The notes below the pieces were generated by a model that saw only the letters and a list, made by a program, of their open reading frames with translations, searched no databases and was not told the DNA's origin. Both the position numbers and the translations under genes were made by a program. Below, piece by piece: positions 1 to 11,737 of a stretch of DNA of 64,000 nt. Numbering within the stretch: position 1 is the stretch's first letter; each line of letters starts with the position of its first letter. Source of the stretch: Glebionis coronaria (taxonomy: Eukaryota > Streptophyta > Magnoliopsida > Asterales > Asteraceae). Location of the stretch: the NCBI GenBank assembly GCA_025667525.1, contig CM046878.1, positions 389,798,974 through 389,862,973 of the forward strand. Reading direction: 5' to 3'.

Positions 1-1812
1 TATTTAAGAAGACTGGAAGGAAGATCACTGTTGATCCTAATGAGCCATTAGGATATGACAAGTCTAAAGTTGAATGCTATAATTGTGGAAGGAATGGACA
101 TTTTTCAAGGGAGTGCACTAGAGACAAGGCTGAAAGTAGTAGTCAAAAGTCCAAAAACAGCTATAGAACTAGTCCAAGAATTACTGAAAGCTTTCCAAAA
201 GGAAATAGCAGGAGTTCGAAAGGAACCAAAGCATTAGTAACTGTAGATGGAGTGGTGAACTGGGCTGAAGAAGAGCTTGGTTTGATGGCTCTCTCACATG
301 AAGATACTGAGGTACATCCGTGTTCTAAAGATTATGTTCTTAAATTTAATAGCTTAAAAGTAGAACTAGATGAACAGTATCAAAAAGTCAACACATGCAC
401 TGTAGAATTAAATGCTTTTAAATAGGGTGTTGCTAAGCTAGAGGAAAATATAGTTTTGTATAAAAAGGTTCAACAAAACTATGAAGAGAAAATCAGCATT
501 TTAACTCTTCAAATGAGGGAAAAAGATGTGGAAATTAAAGCTTTTGAAAAACAACTTTTAAAAGTATCAACGGAAAATGAAACTTTAAAAGCCAGTCTTT
601 ATAATGAGAGGGAAGTGATTAATCATTGGCAAAAATCCTCTAAAGGATTAGGTAAAATGATTAATTCGCAAATGGGGTATTATGATAAGTCACGCCTAGG
701 ATATATTGAGGACCAACCTGGGATAACTTAACTTTAACTGACAAGGACTTATCAAAGGGGATTTTTGATAGTTCTAGTGAGTCAGATAATACACCTGAAA
801 ATGATAGATATGCTGAAGGAATGAAGTCAGTTCCTCCACCATTATCAGGAATTTTCATGGCCCATAGTAATGATACAAGTATAGAGTTAGATGAATCAAA
901 GGCTATTAATAATCCAAACTCTAGTACTTTGACCCAAGATAAATCTATTGTGACCAAAAACATTGTATATCCACCTTTAATGAACAATTTTGTTTCTGAA
1001 GTGTCTAAAACTAGTTCTGCTTCTAAGCAGGTAAAAAATCCTAGCAAGGCATTGGATAATAATGTAAAACATAATAAAACCAAGAGGGGCGGGATAGGTT
1101 TTGAGAAAATTAAGTCAAAACAACCTTTTGGGTCTTCTTTAAGAAGAAAAGGATGTTATGTTTGTGGTATTCTAAGTCATTTTATCAAAGATTATACTTT
1201 ACATGAAGATAAAATTGTAAAACAAAAGGCTGCACAAAAAGTCACAAGGAATAGTAATGGGAAAAATGCACAGTTAATAGGCAACAGAGATCTAAAAATG
1301 ACAAACCTAAGTTTTATCATGCTAAAAGGGTAGTTGAACCTGATAAGGCTACAAACATCTCTACCAAGAACTTTGTTCCAAGAGCAGTACTTATGAAACA
1401 AGGTCTAGTACCTTTGAAGTCTGGTAAACCAAGTACCGGCAAATCCAGAACTGCAAGTACTGCTATACCAAACTCAAGTACCGTTGGTCCAAAGTCTGTC
1501 AAATCAAAGTCCCGCAAGACTTCTAAGAATGTAGTTGAAAAAGCTAGAACATCTACAAGTAAGCCTAATAACAAACCAGTGCAAAGGTGGGTTCCTAAAG
1601 GTGAAAAACCATGTGTTCAGGCAAGTACTGCTAAAACAGTACCTAGGCCAAAAATGTGCAAAGACAACAAACTGATTGTAGTAAAATACGACCTTTTAGG
1701 AAAAAGGCGTAAAAGCGGTAAGTATTAAACAAATGATTAAGGAAAATCAAGTGTTAATGACCCAAATAAGTTCGTTTCCCAAGGAGGTTTATTGTGTGTT
1801 AATAATTCGTAA
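1..1812 (+). mobile_element. Copia-B: left-over gag side of a Ty1/Copia retrotransposon
   Basis: The window opens inside a Copia gag and loses coding similarity near 1735. No LTR, primer site or pol of this element is in view. It lies on the opposite strand from Copia-A and carries a different dispersed short word (AGTACTG-like), so it is a different family. It is the outermost and probably oldest layer. The right limit at 1812 is a guess, based on the TGAT that may start the Athila-2 LTR at 1813. Confidence 0.65.
3..1735 (+). pseudogene. gag: Copia gag fragment with two zinc knuckles (broken)
   Basis: The reading frame is open from base 3. A complete CCHC knuckle lies at 75-116 (C-x2-C-x4-H-x4-C), followed by a charged linker and a coiled-coil-like Lys/Glu-rich stretch (about 360-700). 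An in-frame TAG at 423-425 and frameshifts near 731-770 and 1330 break it. A second knuckle near 1153-1196 has lost its last Cys (now Tyr). The tail (1393-1735) is rich in Ser, Thr and Lys, typical of the basic region between gag and protease in this Copia group. Gag proteins of this type bind retrotransposon RNA and build the particle. The N-terminal capsid-like part lies left of the window. Protease, integrase and RT are absent. Confidence 0.8.
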
Positions 1813-4292
1813 TGATTTTGGATTAATATGAGAGAAAGAAAATATGAGAAATTAGAATGACGGATGCGTTAAAATTACACTACGACGACGAAACGAAAAA
1901 CCGTAAAAAGTGACAAAATAAAAATTAATTCTAAAAAAATCCCAAAAGATTAACAAAATTAGCTAAAAATGAACTAAGAGTTTACAAATGATCAAAACTT
2001 TTCAAACCTTTTAATTAATTAAATATTAATTTTTAAATGCTAATTAAAGCCCTAAAAATCAAAATAATTAATAAAAAGCCCAAAATAGGATTTTTCAATT
2101 TATAAAACTCTAAAATGACTTAAATAAACTAAAAACTGTTTTTATAAAATTTAAAACCAATTAAAACTATTTAAAATGATTAAAATAAAAAATTAAATAT
2201 TAAAATAATATTAAAAATTCAAAAATTATAAAAAGTTTTAAAAACATGCAAATTAGTTTATTTTAACATAAATAAACAGATAATGAAAGTTAAATTACCA
2301 AAATACCCCTATTGGGACCCCAAATGGACTAAAAACAACCTTCTTTTGGGATGCTTAAGAGATCTATAACAAGAAATTTGGAAAAAGCTTAACCAATAAG
2401 CCAGAAATAAGCCAAGTATGATTTCACTAAAAGACAAAATAGTCGACTTCGAGATTTAGACCACTTCAGAACTTGATTTAACTTGCAAAAGACTCTAAAT
2501 GACTTAATTAAGACAAATCAATCAAGAAAAATCCAATAAGCAAAGCCAAAAAAGCTGAATAAGTCAATAAGCACTTATGAAAAAGTCAAATAAGTTGGTT
2601 TTCTAGTCAAACACTAAAGTCAACAGCCCAAAAGCTCTAGAATGAACAAATGGGTCAAATGAGGAAGACTGATTACCAAATCCAAGTTGTTGCAAGTTTC
2701 AATAAGCTGGAATGGCTTAATAGTTAGCTGAACCAATATTAACACTATCAGTGGTAACAAGTAGTGGGAAAGAAGTTCTCACTGCTGCTTAAACAGGTAT
2801 CTTTTAAGCTTGATTTCAAGCCTTTCTTGTTGGTTTTGAATGGAACAAAGGGCACCCCAACACTCAGTGGAGTGTAGGGAGTCACAATAAGCAAAGAAAA
2901 CAACAAGTCCAAGGCAATTAAATCACAAAAAGTTGCAAAAACCAGTTACGTATATGAATAGATGGTCTGATGAGATTTTGCTGATCTAGTTGGCCAATAA
3001 GTGAATTTCAAACCGCCCAATCCCTCACAATATACAACCAAACTGAAAATAAACAAGTCCAAACCCTAGGTTACCATTAACTCTAACAGAATCCAATATT
3101 TGGAACCAAGAACTAATAAAACAAACTAGATTTGGCCTGATGAATGTTTTATGCAATTTTCACCATTTTTAAACATACAAAACCTATTTTCTACCACCAA
3201 ACATGAAACACACTCCTATTTAACCTGTGACTACCTTTTTTAGGTTTGTTTAAGCTGATATAAGCCAAAGAATAGACTAGTAATTGTCTCAAATCCTACT
3301 CCTAAACACCCCGTTAAGATAGATTGACAAGATTAAAATACAGATTTGTATAAAACCCCATGAACCAGAAAGCAATCAACACAAATAGCTCTCAGACCAC
3401 ATAAACAAAAGATAACAAGCAAGATTAAACAAACTAATGCCACAAAACCACAAAACACATCCAAATCATATAATACCACTGAAATATGAAAAAATAGTAA
3501 AAAGGTTGAGAGATCAAACCTCCAAGATGTACATCCACACCGTGGGTGGTTTTAAGCTTAAGTGGCAGCTTAAAAAGCCACTAGCTTCCCACTTTTGTAC
3601 CTACAAATGATTAGAACACCAAAAACACAAATATGCAATATTTTACAAAATTCCAAAAATATTTCAAAACCTCTTTTGAAAACTTTTCAGACACGAATGA
3701 GAACAAATTAAGATATTGGAACTCAGACTTGCTATGCTTAACACCAACTTTTAACAAAATAAAAAGGAATTATATTTTATAAAAAAACACCAAATTTTAT
3801 TTGAATAAAAAGGAATTACAAAAGGTAAATAGCAAGCCTAGAAAAAAGGGATCGTCACAATTTGGGTCTCCTTTTATAGGAAATGCTTACAAACACTGTT
3901 CACAAACCCTAACGACCTAAATTTCCTAAACTAGCCTTGAAGAAGCTTCTAGTCTTGATGCCAGCTTGTTTGGAGGAATCAGGGACGTTCATTTTGTTTT
4001 GGTGACCAAGGAATGAAGATATATCATTGATTTATGCATGTCATGAAAGTTTGCCACATGTCGTCTTGCAAATGGTCCTTGTGGGGTCTTCCCAGTAGTG
4101 GAAATGATGTATTTCTTTATGGGATTTGTTTCGTGTGAGGTGAATCACACGTGAGTTCACTCAATTCCTTTTCCCCCTTTGTTTTGCTTTAATTCATACC
4201 TAGGTAAATAAGAATGGTGAATAGTGGTAAAAATTGCTACAGTAAATGTTAACCGCCTAATTTCTCGTTTGAACTTTGGGATGTGGTAGTTT
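1813..4292 (-). repeat. Probable R/U5 and part of U3 of the Athila-2 3' LTR
   Basis: This AT-rich stretch has no long ORF. It is assigned to the Athila-2 LTR because Copia-A inserted between 4292 and 37310, and the DNA on the far side is followed directly by an Athila polypurine tract and pol. A minus-strand TATA box at 3871-3878 fits an LTR promoter. Words such as AATAAGC and TAAGCACTTAT (2370-2620) recall the leader of the Athila-3 LTR. The start at 1813 is uncertain, and another unrecognised insertion could be hidden here. Confidence 0.4.
3871..3878 (-). promoter_or_regulatory. TATA box of the Athila-2 LTR
   Basis: The complement reads CTATAAAAGG. It lies about 1.06 kb from the 5' end of the LTR once Copia-A is discounted. 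It would start transcription leftwards, in the sense of the element. Confidence 0.35.
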
Positions 4293-4809
4293 TGTTGATC
4301 CCAAACTCAGATCTTAAACCTTAGCTTGTTTAAGGGTTGTGATAGAAAGAATAAATTCAATCTAACACTAGAGAAATTTGCAATACAAAGTACCTAAACA
4401 AGATGCGTAATATAGTGTTTAGCACAAGAACAAATATTAAGATCAAACGTTAAACTTTAATATATCAAAGATATACGAATACCCAATAGTGGTATTAGGG
4501 TTATACAACCTTAAAGTGTGAAATGAAATGAACAGAGAAAGATGTATATTACATGACAACCTAGTGAGTCCTTTTATAGCACAAGGACTCACATACAAGA
4601 TCACTAATAACAAACTAGGAATCTATCATGGAGTAGTAACTGAAACGCGTCATAATCTCTTCCAAGTTTATCATAGTAGCAGGGTTTTTGACTTCTAGCA
4701 GGGGACCAATCCCCCTGCCTTTGTAATTCAGCAGGGGGAACTTACTCTAGCAGGGGGAACTTTGACCAACCAGCAGGTGGAACTAACACTCATACATTTA
4801 TTCCCAACA
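4293..4809 (-). repeat. 3' LTR of Copia-A
   Basis: Direct repeat of 36786-37304, with about 18 substitutions and two 1-bp indels by eye. It carries five AGCAGGGG-like words at 4697-4780, one of them inverted so that it can pair with its neighbour, and a TATA box inside an inverted repeat. Confidence 0.95.
4564..4592 (-). promoter_or_regulatory. TATA box in the loop of a perfect 10-bp inverted repeat
   Basis: The arms are GTGAGTCCTT (4564-4573) and AAGGACTCAC (4583-4592). On the minus strand TATAAAAG overlaps the loop and arm (4571-4578). The same structure is intact in the other LTR at 37058-37086. Transcription would run leftwards. Confidence 0.7.
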
Positions 4810-4826
4810 ATCCTCCCCTAAACTTG
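4810..4826 (-). other. Polypurine tract of Copia-A
   Basis: The complement reads AAGTTTAGGGGAGGAT and directly abuts the 3' LTR start (TGTTGGGAAT). This is the primer site for plus-strand DNA synthesis. Confidence 0.85.
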
Positions 4827-4877
4827 TGCTTTAGCCTAAAGACAAGTTTCTGAATAAATGCTAGTTGATGAGGATGC

Positions 4878-7457
4878 TTACAAAGTTCCTGGCCAAAGTT
4901 GACTATGAATTAATCTTACCAAATCATAAGCAACAGGTGCTTTAGCATCCATAATTAAATAAGCTTTTTCCAGTTTCTTCAAGGTCTCTTGAGTGAAAGG
5001 ATAATAAAGATGATTAAGAAAATAAACACTTACACCTTCCATGGCTACCTCATAAACCACAGAATTGGTAAACAACTTCCAATATAGCATCTTTGCTTCA
5101 TTCACTGCATCAAAGATAGTATCAAACAACTCATGCTCATACATCCTGTGCATGCAGTCCCAAATCACCCAGTATTTCTCTACACCATCTAAAGTAGGAG
5201 GATGTGTAGAACATGTGTTTTTCAAAATCTTCCATAGATCATCTAAGTCCTCTTTGTCTAATGTTTCAAAATCTTCCATAGATCATCCCATCTTTCCTCC
5301 TGAGATACTCAACCTCTTCAGGAGTATTTATGCCTATGAAGTTATCCACATTTGTCTCCCTTAGTACTGGCCTAGCTGGTCTCTCTATCTCCTCAAAAGT
5401 CATGTCTTTGAAGTGAGCATCAGTCCACCTCTTGTCTCTTTTAAGCATAACCTTATAATGTGCCAGTCTCCCCTTTTCAGACCTCAAATACTTTTCTTTC
5501 TGAATCTGACTCACTCTTCTTTCTAGATAATCCTTTTGATAATTGAAGACCAAAAGAGTCAGTTCATATCTTTCTTCCAAAGGATCATTCACCAACTCCT
5601 TATCCCATTGGTCTAGAAATTCTTGAACATGAGGTACCCTGTCATCCAGCTCTTTATGCATGATTTCAACCTGTTTATGCATTTCTCTGGGCCTCATTTG
5701 TTTCATTCTCTGTTCTTGCATGTGTAGCTCTTCTTCTTGAATTCTAAGAGCTACCTGTTCATCATGTTCCTCTTGATCCCTTAGTTGTTCAGGCGTTTTG
5801 TGTTTGTACGTTCTCTTGGGCTGTTCAATCATCTTCCCCTTTCCTTTGTCTTTTGGATCCACTGCTGGTTTTGCTTTGGGTGCAGCTTCTCCAATCTTTA
5901 TCCCCTTTTGAGCTGGTTGCCTTCTGTTCTTCCTAACAAATGTTTGAGTAATAGGTTTAGCATGGGAAGGACTTACAGCAGGGGGATCAATAGTAGCTGG
6001 GAAACTTTTGTAGAAGTAGGGGCTTCTTTTTTATTGCGCATATTCAACAAGGCTTGGGCAATATCTTTTGTGGCACTCCCCTTATCACTCCCTTTCTCAT
6101 CACTTGCCACCTTTTCTTGTCCTAGATCCTGACTACTAGGAAATGCATACCACTGAGTAGACTCGTCTGTTTGAGGAACTTCCTCCCCTTTGGAAGCATC
6201 CTCATCTGTAGAAACAATAAGCTTTGGTCTTCTCCTCCCCTCAACTGTAGCAAGTCTGGTTTCCAAGTTAATAATAACCAGACCTTACTTTTTGACAGTT
6301 TGTACCAGTTGTGCATTTTTCTCTTTCAAGCTAATGCACATATTCGTCAATTCCAAGATGGATAGTGGTTGCATTCTACTCTCAACCCTAGGAGGAGATT
6401 GCTCCCCTCTTGGGTATTACTGAGTGAGGGAGAGGACTTACTTATGGTTTCACTATCCTGTTCATCCCTTGGGGATGAGATAGTAGTGGCAGCCAAACCC
6501 ATAATGTGCTCCAACCTTTTTTAGACTCTCCTCTCTGCTCCTTGTGAAGGTTTACCAGGCAAGGGAGACCTTGCAAACCTGGTTTTGGTTCTTCTTTCTT
6601 GTTGTGGGTTGGTAGGGGAAGTTGACTAGCAGTGGTATCTCTAGCAGGGGAATCAGCAAGAGGGGTTTAGGCTGCTCTTGGTTTGGAAGCAGCTTCTCTT
6701 CTGATCTGGTCCATCATGATTGGTGTAAGGGGAACTGCCCTGCCAGAAAATTGCATGGTAGGTGCTGCAAGAGTGGTGAATAATTTGGTTGTATGGGGTT
6801 AGCTTCAAAATAGTCCTTATGACGAATTTTACCATGTTGCCTCATATCCAACAAAATTTCAACAAACCTTGGATACATACAAAATTTTGAATGACTTGTA
6901 ACATTTTTGACCATACCTTCAAAAATCATTTGAGAAAAACAGTATTTTCTCCCTGTTGCCAAGCAGATCAGGGCAGAAGCAACTTGACTCCCAAATTCAT
7001 TAAAAGCTGTAGTTTTTGATGATAAGCATTGCAAAATAGTGTGAATTAAAAACTTCCAGTGGGGTGCAAACTGACCTTTAGAAAATTTACATTTTTGATC
7101 AGCAGAAATGTTGTACCCCAAGTTTGTAGAACCCTCAAAAATTTCAGCCTCTTTGAAAGCAACCACCCCACCCTCATCATCCAAGACTAATTTCTCTCGA
7201 ATGGAGGCAAGTGTAACCACCTTGGGATAGCCATCAACCAAGCTTTTAATTGTTACCTCTCCATCCACTGTTTCAATCTTTGCATTAGACCAAAACTGTT
7301 GGATGTGTGAGGTGTAGATTCTAGGATTGATGACAAGATCTAACCTGAAATAGCAAGATTTTAGGTAAGCAACAACATCAGTAACTTCAGTAGGCTCTTG
7401 AGATAAAAGAGCAATCTGATTATGGTTAGCAGCAAATTTGAGAGCCGTGGAAGACAT
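4878..7457 (-). pseudogene. Extra ORF downstream of RNase H in Copia-A, broken
   Basis: The best-preserved blocks are 7457-6714 (247 residues from an ATG), 6266-5973, 5862-5266 and 5279-4878. Joined in order they would make roughly 850 residues, but frameshifts and stops separate them. The first block is globular, with aromatic runs (a YFRLDL-like stretch, then a QQFW motif near residue 55). The middle is charged, with a Gln/Glu/Arg-rich coiled coil at about 5790-5500. The last block is acidic, then hydrophobic. There is no signal peptide and no clear membrane segment, so I see no support for an envelope protein. From memory, similar proteins are annotated in Tanacetum as hypothetical or longin-like; I cannot confirm this. 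The same 24-base stretch occurs at the junction of the last two blocks (5266-5289) and again about 50 bases further left. Function unknown. Confidence 0.7.
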
Positions 7458-8589
7458 TTTAAGTGTAAAAAGGTTTATGTTTCTGACAAATTAGTGGGAT
7501 TTGATCGAGAGAGTGAGTTAGGCATGCTGGTTAAGGGAATTGAGTTTATATAGGCAAACTGAAGAGCTGTGAATGGACCAAATTATCAATTTGCAGAAAT
7601 ATCAGAAATAAATCTTGATAAGAAAGTAATTTATTTGAAATAATAATAAATAGGTTACAAATCAACGAAGAAAACGCCTTAAATATCTTTTGAAAAGAAT
7701 AAAATATCCCCTAACCAAAAAGTTAGCAAGTAGGCCCAACGTCTATAAGCAGGGAAACGGTATTGTCGGTCAATGGTCAAACAGGGGAATGTTTTTGCAA
7801 AGCAGGGGAAAGTTATATTATCAGGGGTATAAAAAATTAAAGCAGGGGAAACTTTCCTAAGGGTATTAGACTTATCATGAATAGATCAATGCTAAACAGC
7901 TCTGCTCTAATGCACACCCTTGTAAAAACAAGTTAGATACATAGAAACTCAAGAGTCCTCCATTCAGCAAAGTTCCAAACAGAAAAAGTTAACACATAAG
8001 CAATCCTGCACCTGGTCAACCCAATAAAATATATATACCCTAGACTCCATCCCTACCATTTCCTTTCTATGGTTAGTTGGTCTTGGCAATATGCACTAAA
8101 AATCTTAAATTAGACAACAAGCTGCTTAATAAAGAATTTTAAGTACACATTACAGTGCCTCAAGGTTTCAGAACTCCAATAGGCTTTGCAGCAAGTCTTC
8201 ATTGTCCCAAACCCCTACTCACCAGTAGATATGATCTAGAATCATATATGAGTATCCTAAGGATACCCTAAGTCCTAAAGGTGTGACCTAACCTCCCCTG
8301 AAACATAGAGCATATACCTGATCCTCCCATAATATAGTATGCTCCATTAGGATCTCTACATTGTTAGTCTAAAAACCACAAATAACCACTTTAAAAAGAA
8401 CAAACCCAACTTAAGAGAAAAACTCTTAGCAGGGAATAATGCCTTAGAAGGGGGATGAACCCCAGCAGGGGAATCTTTGTTCAAAACAGTGGAATGAAGA
8501 ATAATGGAGAGAGTGACTAACATATGTACAACAACAGCAATACAATCCTGAGTACACAAGACAAATTAGACAACGAATTTTAGGGAGTG
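7458..8589 (-). other. Copia-A spacer between RNase H and the extra ORF
   Basis: No credible ORF. It holds a dense cluster of the Copia-A word AGCAGGGGAA and variants (7748, 7781, 7801, 7822, 7841, 8428, 8448, 8464, 8487). At 8288-8304 the complement reads GTTTCAGGGGAGGTTAG, close to the element's own polypurine tract. Confidence 0.6.
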
Positions 8590-10565
8590 GTCATTCCAAT
8601 ACTTGCAACCAAGTACTGAAACCTCCCTACATCAAAAGCTTTTGTCAAAAGATCAGCAACATTAAGTTGTGTATCAATTGCCTATGGGACAATCAATCCT
8701 TTTTCAAAACAATCTCTAATGAAATGATGTCTGATTTCAATATGTTTAGTCTTGCTATGAAAAACAGTATTTTTAATAATGCAAATGGTGTTGTTGTTGT
8801 CAATGAATATCTTGGTTTTAAGAAAATTGTACCCATAATCAAGCAGTTGGTTCTGAACCCAAAGAACTTGTCCACAGCATGCAGCAGCTGCTACATATTC
8901 TGATTCAATTGTGGATGTGGCCAGAATAGTCTTCTTTTTACACTACCAAGATATAAGCCTGCTTCCCAAAAACTGACATCCACCTGTTGTAGACTTCCTA
9001 TCATTGTTGTCACCAGCATAATCACTATCTGAATAGGATACTAGCTCACATGGTGACTCCTTGGGATACCAAAGTCCTAAAGTTGGATGACACTTCAGAT
9101 ACCTAAAAATTCTCTTCACAGCAAACAAATGACACTCTGTGGTTGTCACTTGGTATCTTGCACATAAGCAGACTGCAAACATGATGTCAGGTTTTGAAGC
9201 TGTAAAGTACATAAGAGATCTAATCATATACCTATAGTTCTTGACATCATTAGGCTTCCCTGGGCCATCGTTTCCCCAAGTATGCTCCTTATCCATGGGA
9301 GTGGAGACTTTCTTTCCTTCACACATTCCAAACTTCTTCACAATTTCAGCAACATATTTGTCTTGTGAGATAAAGATCCCATCTTTCCTCTGCTGAACTT
9401 GTAACCTCAAAAAGAAGTTGAGTTCACCCATTGCACTCATTTGAAATTTATCTTGCATCAACTTGGGAAACTCTTTCCTAAGCATAGAGTTTGTGGATCC
9501 AAAGATGATGTCATCCACATATACTTGCACAAAAAGAACGTCACCCTTCTGTTTCTTAATAAATAGGATCTGGTCAATTTTCCCCCTATTGAAGCCATTA
9601 TCCAATAGGTAATTAGAGAGAGTTCCATACCAGGCCCTAGGAGCTTGATGAAGTCCATACATAGCCTTCTTCACCTTGTAAACTTTGTCTGGGTGTTCTG
9701 GGTCTTCAAACCCTAGAGGTTGCATCACATAAACTTCTTCATCAATGGTTCCATATAAAAGGCACTCTTAACATCCATTTTATATACTATGAAGTCCATG
9801 AAGGAAGCATAAGCCAGAAAAAATCTGATGGCTTCAATCCTGGCAACTAGAGCAAAGACCTCTTCATAATCAATACCTTCTTCCTGAGTATATCCATGTG
9901 CTACCAGTCTTGCTTTGTTTCTGACTAAAATGCCCCTCTCATCCTTTTTGTTCCTGAGCACCCACTTTGTCCCAATGGGCCTTGCCCATTTTGGATAATC
10001 TACCAGAATATATACTTATTGGATGTCAAATTGCAAGAGTTCTTCTTGCATGGCTTCAACCCAGCTTGGATCATTGAGAGCCTGAAAAATATTCTTTGGC
10101 TCTTCTTGTAACAAAAAGGCAGTAAACAAACAACATTGCATATTCTAATGGTTAAAGTTCATAGTAATGTTGGCAATGAAGCTGTGTTCCTTTGTTGAAT
10201 ACCTTGTTTTTCTGGGAGTATCAAGATCACCTATGATTTGGGATTGGGTGATCTTTATTGATCATGTAGGTAGGCTGCATTCGCATGATTACGTCTGTTT
10301 CATCCTTTTCCAAATCAAGATCTATAGTACTATCTTGATTGGGAAAGAAATCCTGAAAGGAGCTTCCAAATGATACTGCATGACTGAGGGATGGATGCTG
10401 GTGACCTGAATGCAACTCTGAATAACTTGGACCTCCATTCCTAATTATTCTGCTTCTACTGCTAGATAAAGTGATTGGTGAAGATGAGGAAATGAGTGGG
10501 TATTCTCTTTCTTCTCATTTACAACATTGACAATTGGTCCAGCAGGGGAATCCTGGATTCCACTG
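8590..10565 (-). pseudogene. pol: Copia-A reverse transcriptase and RNase H (broken)
   Basis: Reading leftwards, the RT start is degraded (about 10100-9962). One block follows at 9961-9725 with the KARLVA-like motif, and another at 9728-8943 containing YVDD (the two catalytic Asp) and the Copia RNase H motif with an Asp in a SDSDYAG context. Similarity continues past the stop at 8943 to about 8590, giving the RNase H tail. The RT copies element RNA into DNA and RNase H removes the RNA strand. A frameshift near 9727, the stop at 8943 and other lesions make it inactive. At its 5' side the frame is cut by the Tat insertion, and the linker continues at 21730-21872 and 32494 onwards. Confidence 0.9.
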
Positions 10566-10570
10566 CTTTC

Positions 10571-11152
10571 TGTTGATGCAAAAGTTGGATGATCCTTGCT
10601 AGACCCGAATTAGGCTTAATTCGGGTTGGCTGGGCTCCGGCTCCTGCACCAAGTGAACTGTATGGTTGGGATCCTGCACACTAAACAACACGCGTTAGGC
10701 TTACCGTGGGAATGTTTCCCACGATTAGACTCCAGCGTGAGAGTAAGTATCGTTTTAGGGTTTATAGGAATCGAGTGAGTTGAGAGTATAGAACGTAATA
10801 CCTTTGTGGAACCCTTGGGGTTCCTTTTATAGGCAGTGAATCCCTAATGGGCTGTCACTGATGCTTCAGCCCCAAGGAGAGGATAAGCACCAGAATTAGA
10901 TTGATTGTTATCTTCTAATCATGGTGAGTGAATATCCTCTTCTTTGGGGTGAATCCTGTTCAGAGATAGAATATGATTCTGTCTAACCCTGTACCGGTCA
11001 TGCCGGGCCGTGGGTCGCACACATGTGTGCGGTTACTGTTTATCCAAGCCCATAAGCTCAAATGACATTATTCCCACCCATCTGTGATGGGCCGGATATG
11101 GGTAGTACCCGTGGGCCGGGTTCATGAACCGGCTGGGGACTATACGTCATCA
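10571..11152 (-). repeat. 3' LTR of Tat
   Basis: Direct repeat of 21148-21729. The minus-strand TATA box is CTATAAAAGG at 10823-10832. Just downstream of it in the sense of transcription is a perfect inverted repeat, GGAACCC-ttg-GGGTTCC (10808-10824). Confidence 0.95.
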
Positions 11153-11166
11153 TGTCCCCCTAGTCT
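11153..11166 (-). other. Polypurine tract of Tat
   Basis: The complement reads GACTAGGGGGACA and abuts the LTR start TGATGACG. The rest of the interval up to the antisense TATA box (11167-11587) has no ORF and probably holds upstream control DNA of that gene. Confidence 0.75.
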
Positions 11167-11587
11167 AGTTGTTACAGCCGTAGGCGTAACCTCTAGACTA
11201 TCAAGATGCTCACTGGACGTACCAAGAAAGATATCTAAGGAATGATAAATCGTCCAAGAATTCGTTTCGGCCGCACATGTCAACCTGATTTAGGAATTTA
11301 TTCCATCAATATCTCAGCCGCACGTGACGACCGAGACAAATTAAATGAAGCATTGAATTTGGGTCTTACGTAAGACCGCATAACCCGACATAAATAACTG
11401 GTCACCTGCCACTTTGACTGACAAAGTGCAAACAGTCAGAACCTCGAGCAGCGTAAACGTCTAAGTCAGAAGTGACCCGTGGGTCCCACCTGACGTTTCT
11501 CTTGCCACTTGCACCCTAACCACACGATTAAGGATAGTGGCAAACACGTGTCACGCATCCAACAGACCATGACCCACGAGGCAACCC

Positions 11588-11595
11588 TATAAATA
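11588..11595 (+). promoter_or_regulatory. TATA box of the antisense gene in Tat
   Basis: TATAAATA in the context CCCTATAAATAAG, 143 bp before the ATG at 11738. Expected transcription start is around 11620. It faces right, against the sense of the Tat element, and lies 436 bp outside the 3' LTR. Confidence 0.6.
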
Positions 11596-11737
11596 AGCCA
11601 CTCCTACGGCTGTGTGTAACACACAGTCCTCATCTCCATTTATGCCATTAAAGCTTTTCTTCTTAGCTTCACTTAATCACGTACGGATCCCTTCCTCCGC
11701 AGGTTAGAATACCACGTCCTTACCTTTTTATTCAGTA

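Noticed and set aside
1813..3535. Promoter or introns of a host gene
   Set aside because: No exon-like coding similarity; an Athila LTR explains the flanks better, though the left boundary stays uncertain.
4878..7457. Host gene captured by Copia-A
   Set aside because: The position after RNase H and recalled similarity to other element proteins make a lineage-specific element ORF more likely than a fresh capture.
8288..8304. Second polypurine tract of Copia-A (GTTTCAGGGGAGGTTAG)
   Set aside because: It shares only AGGGGAGG and a GTTT with the terminal tract, and the AGGGGAA word is common in this element; too weak to claim.
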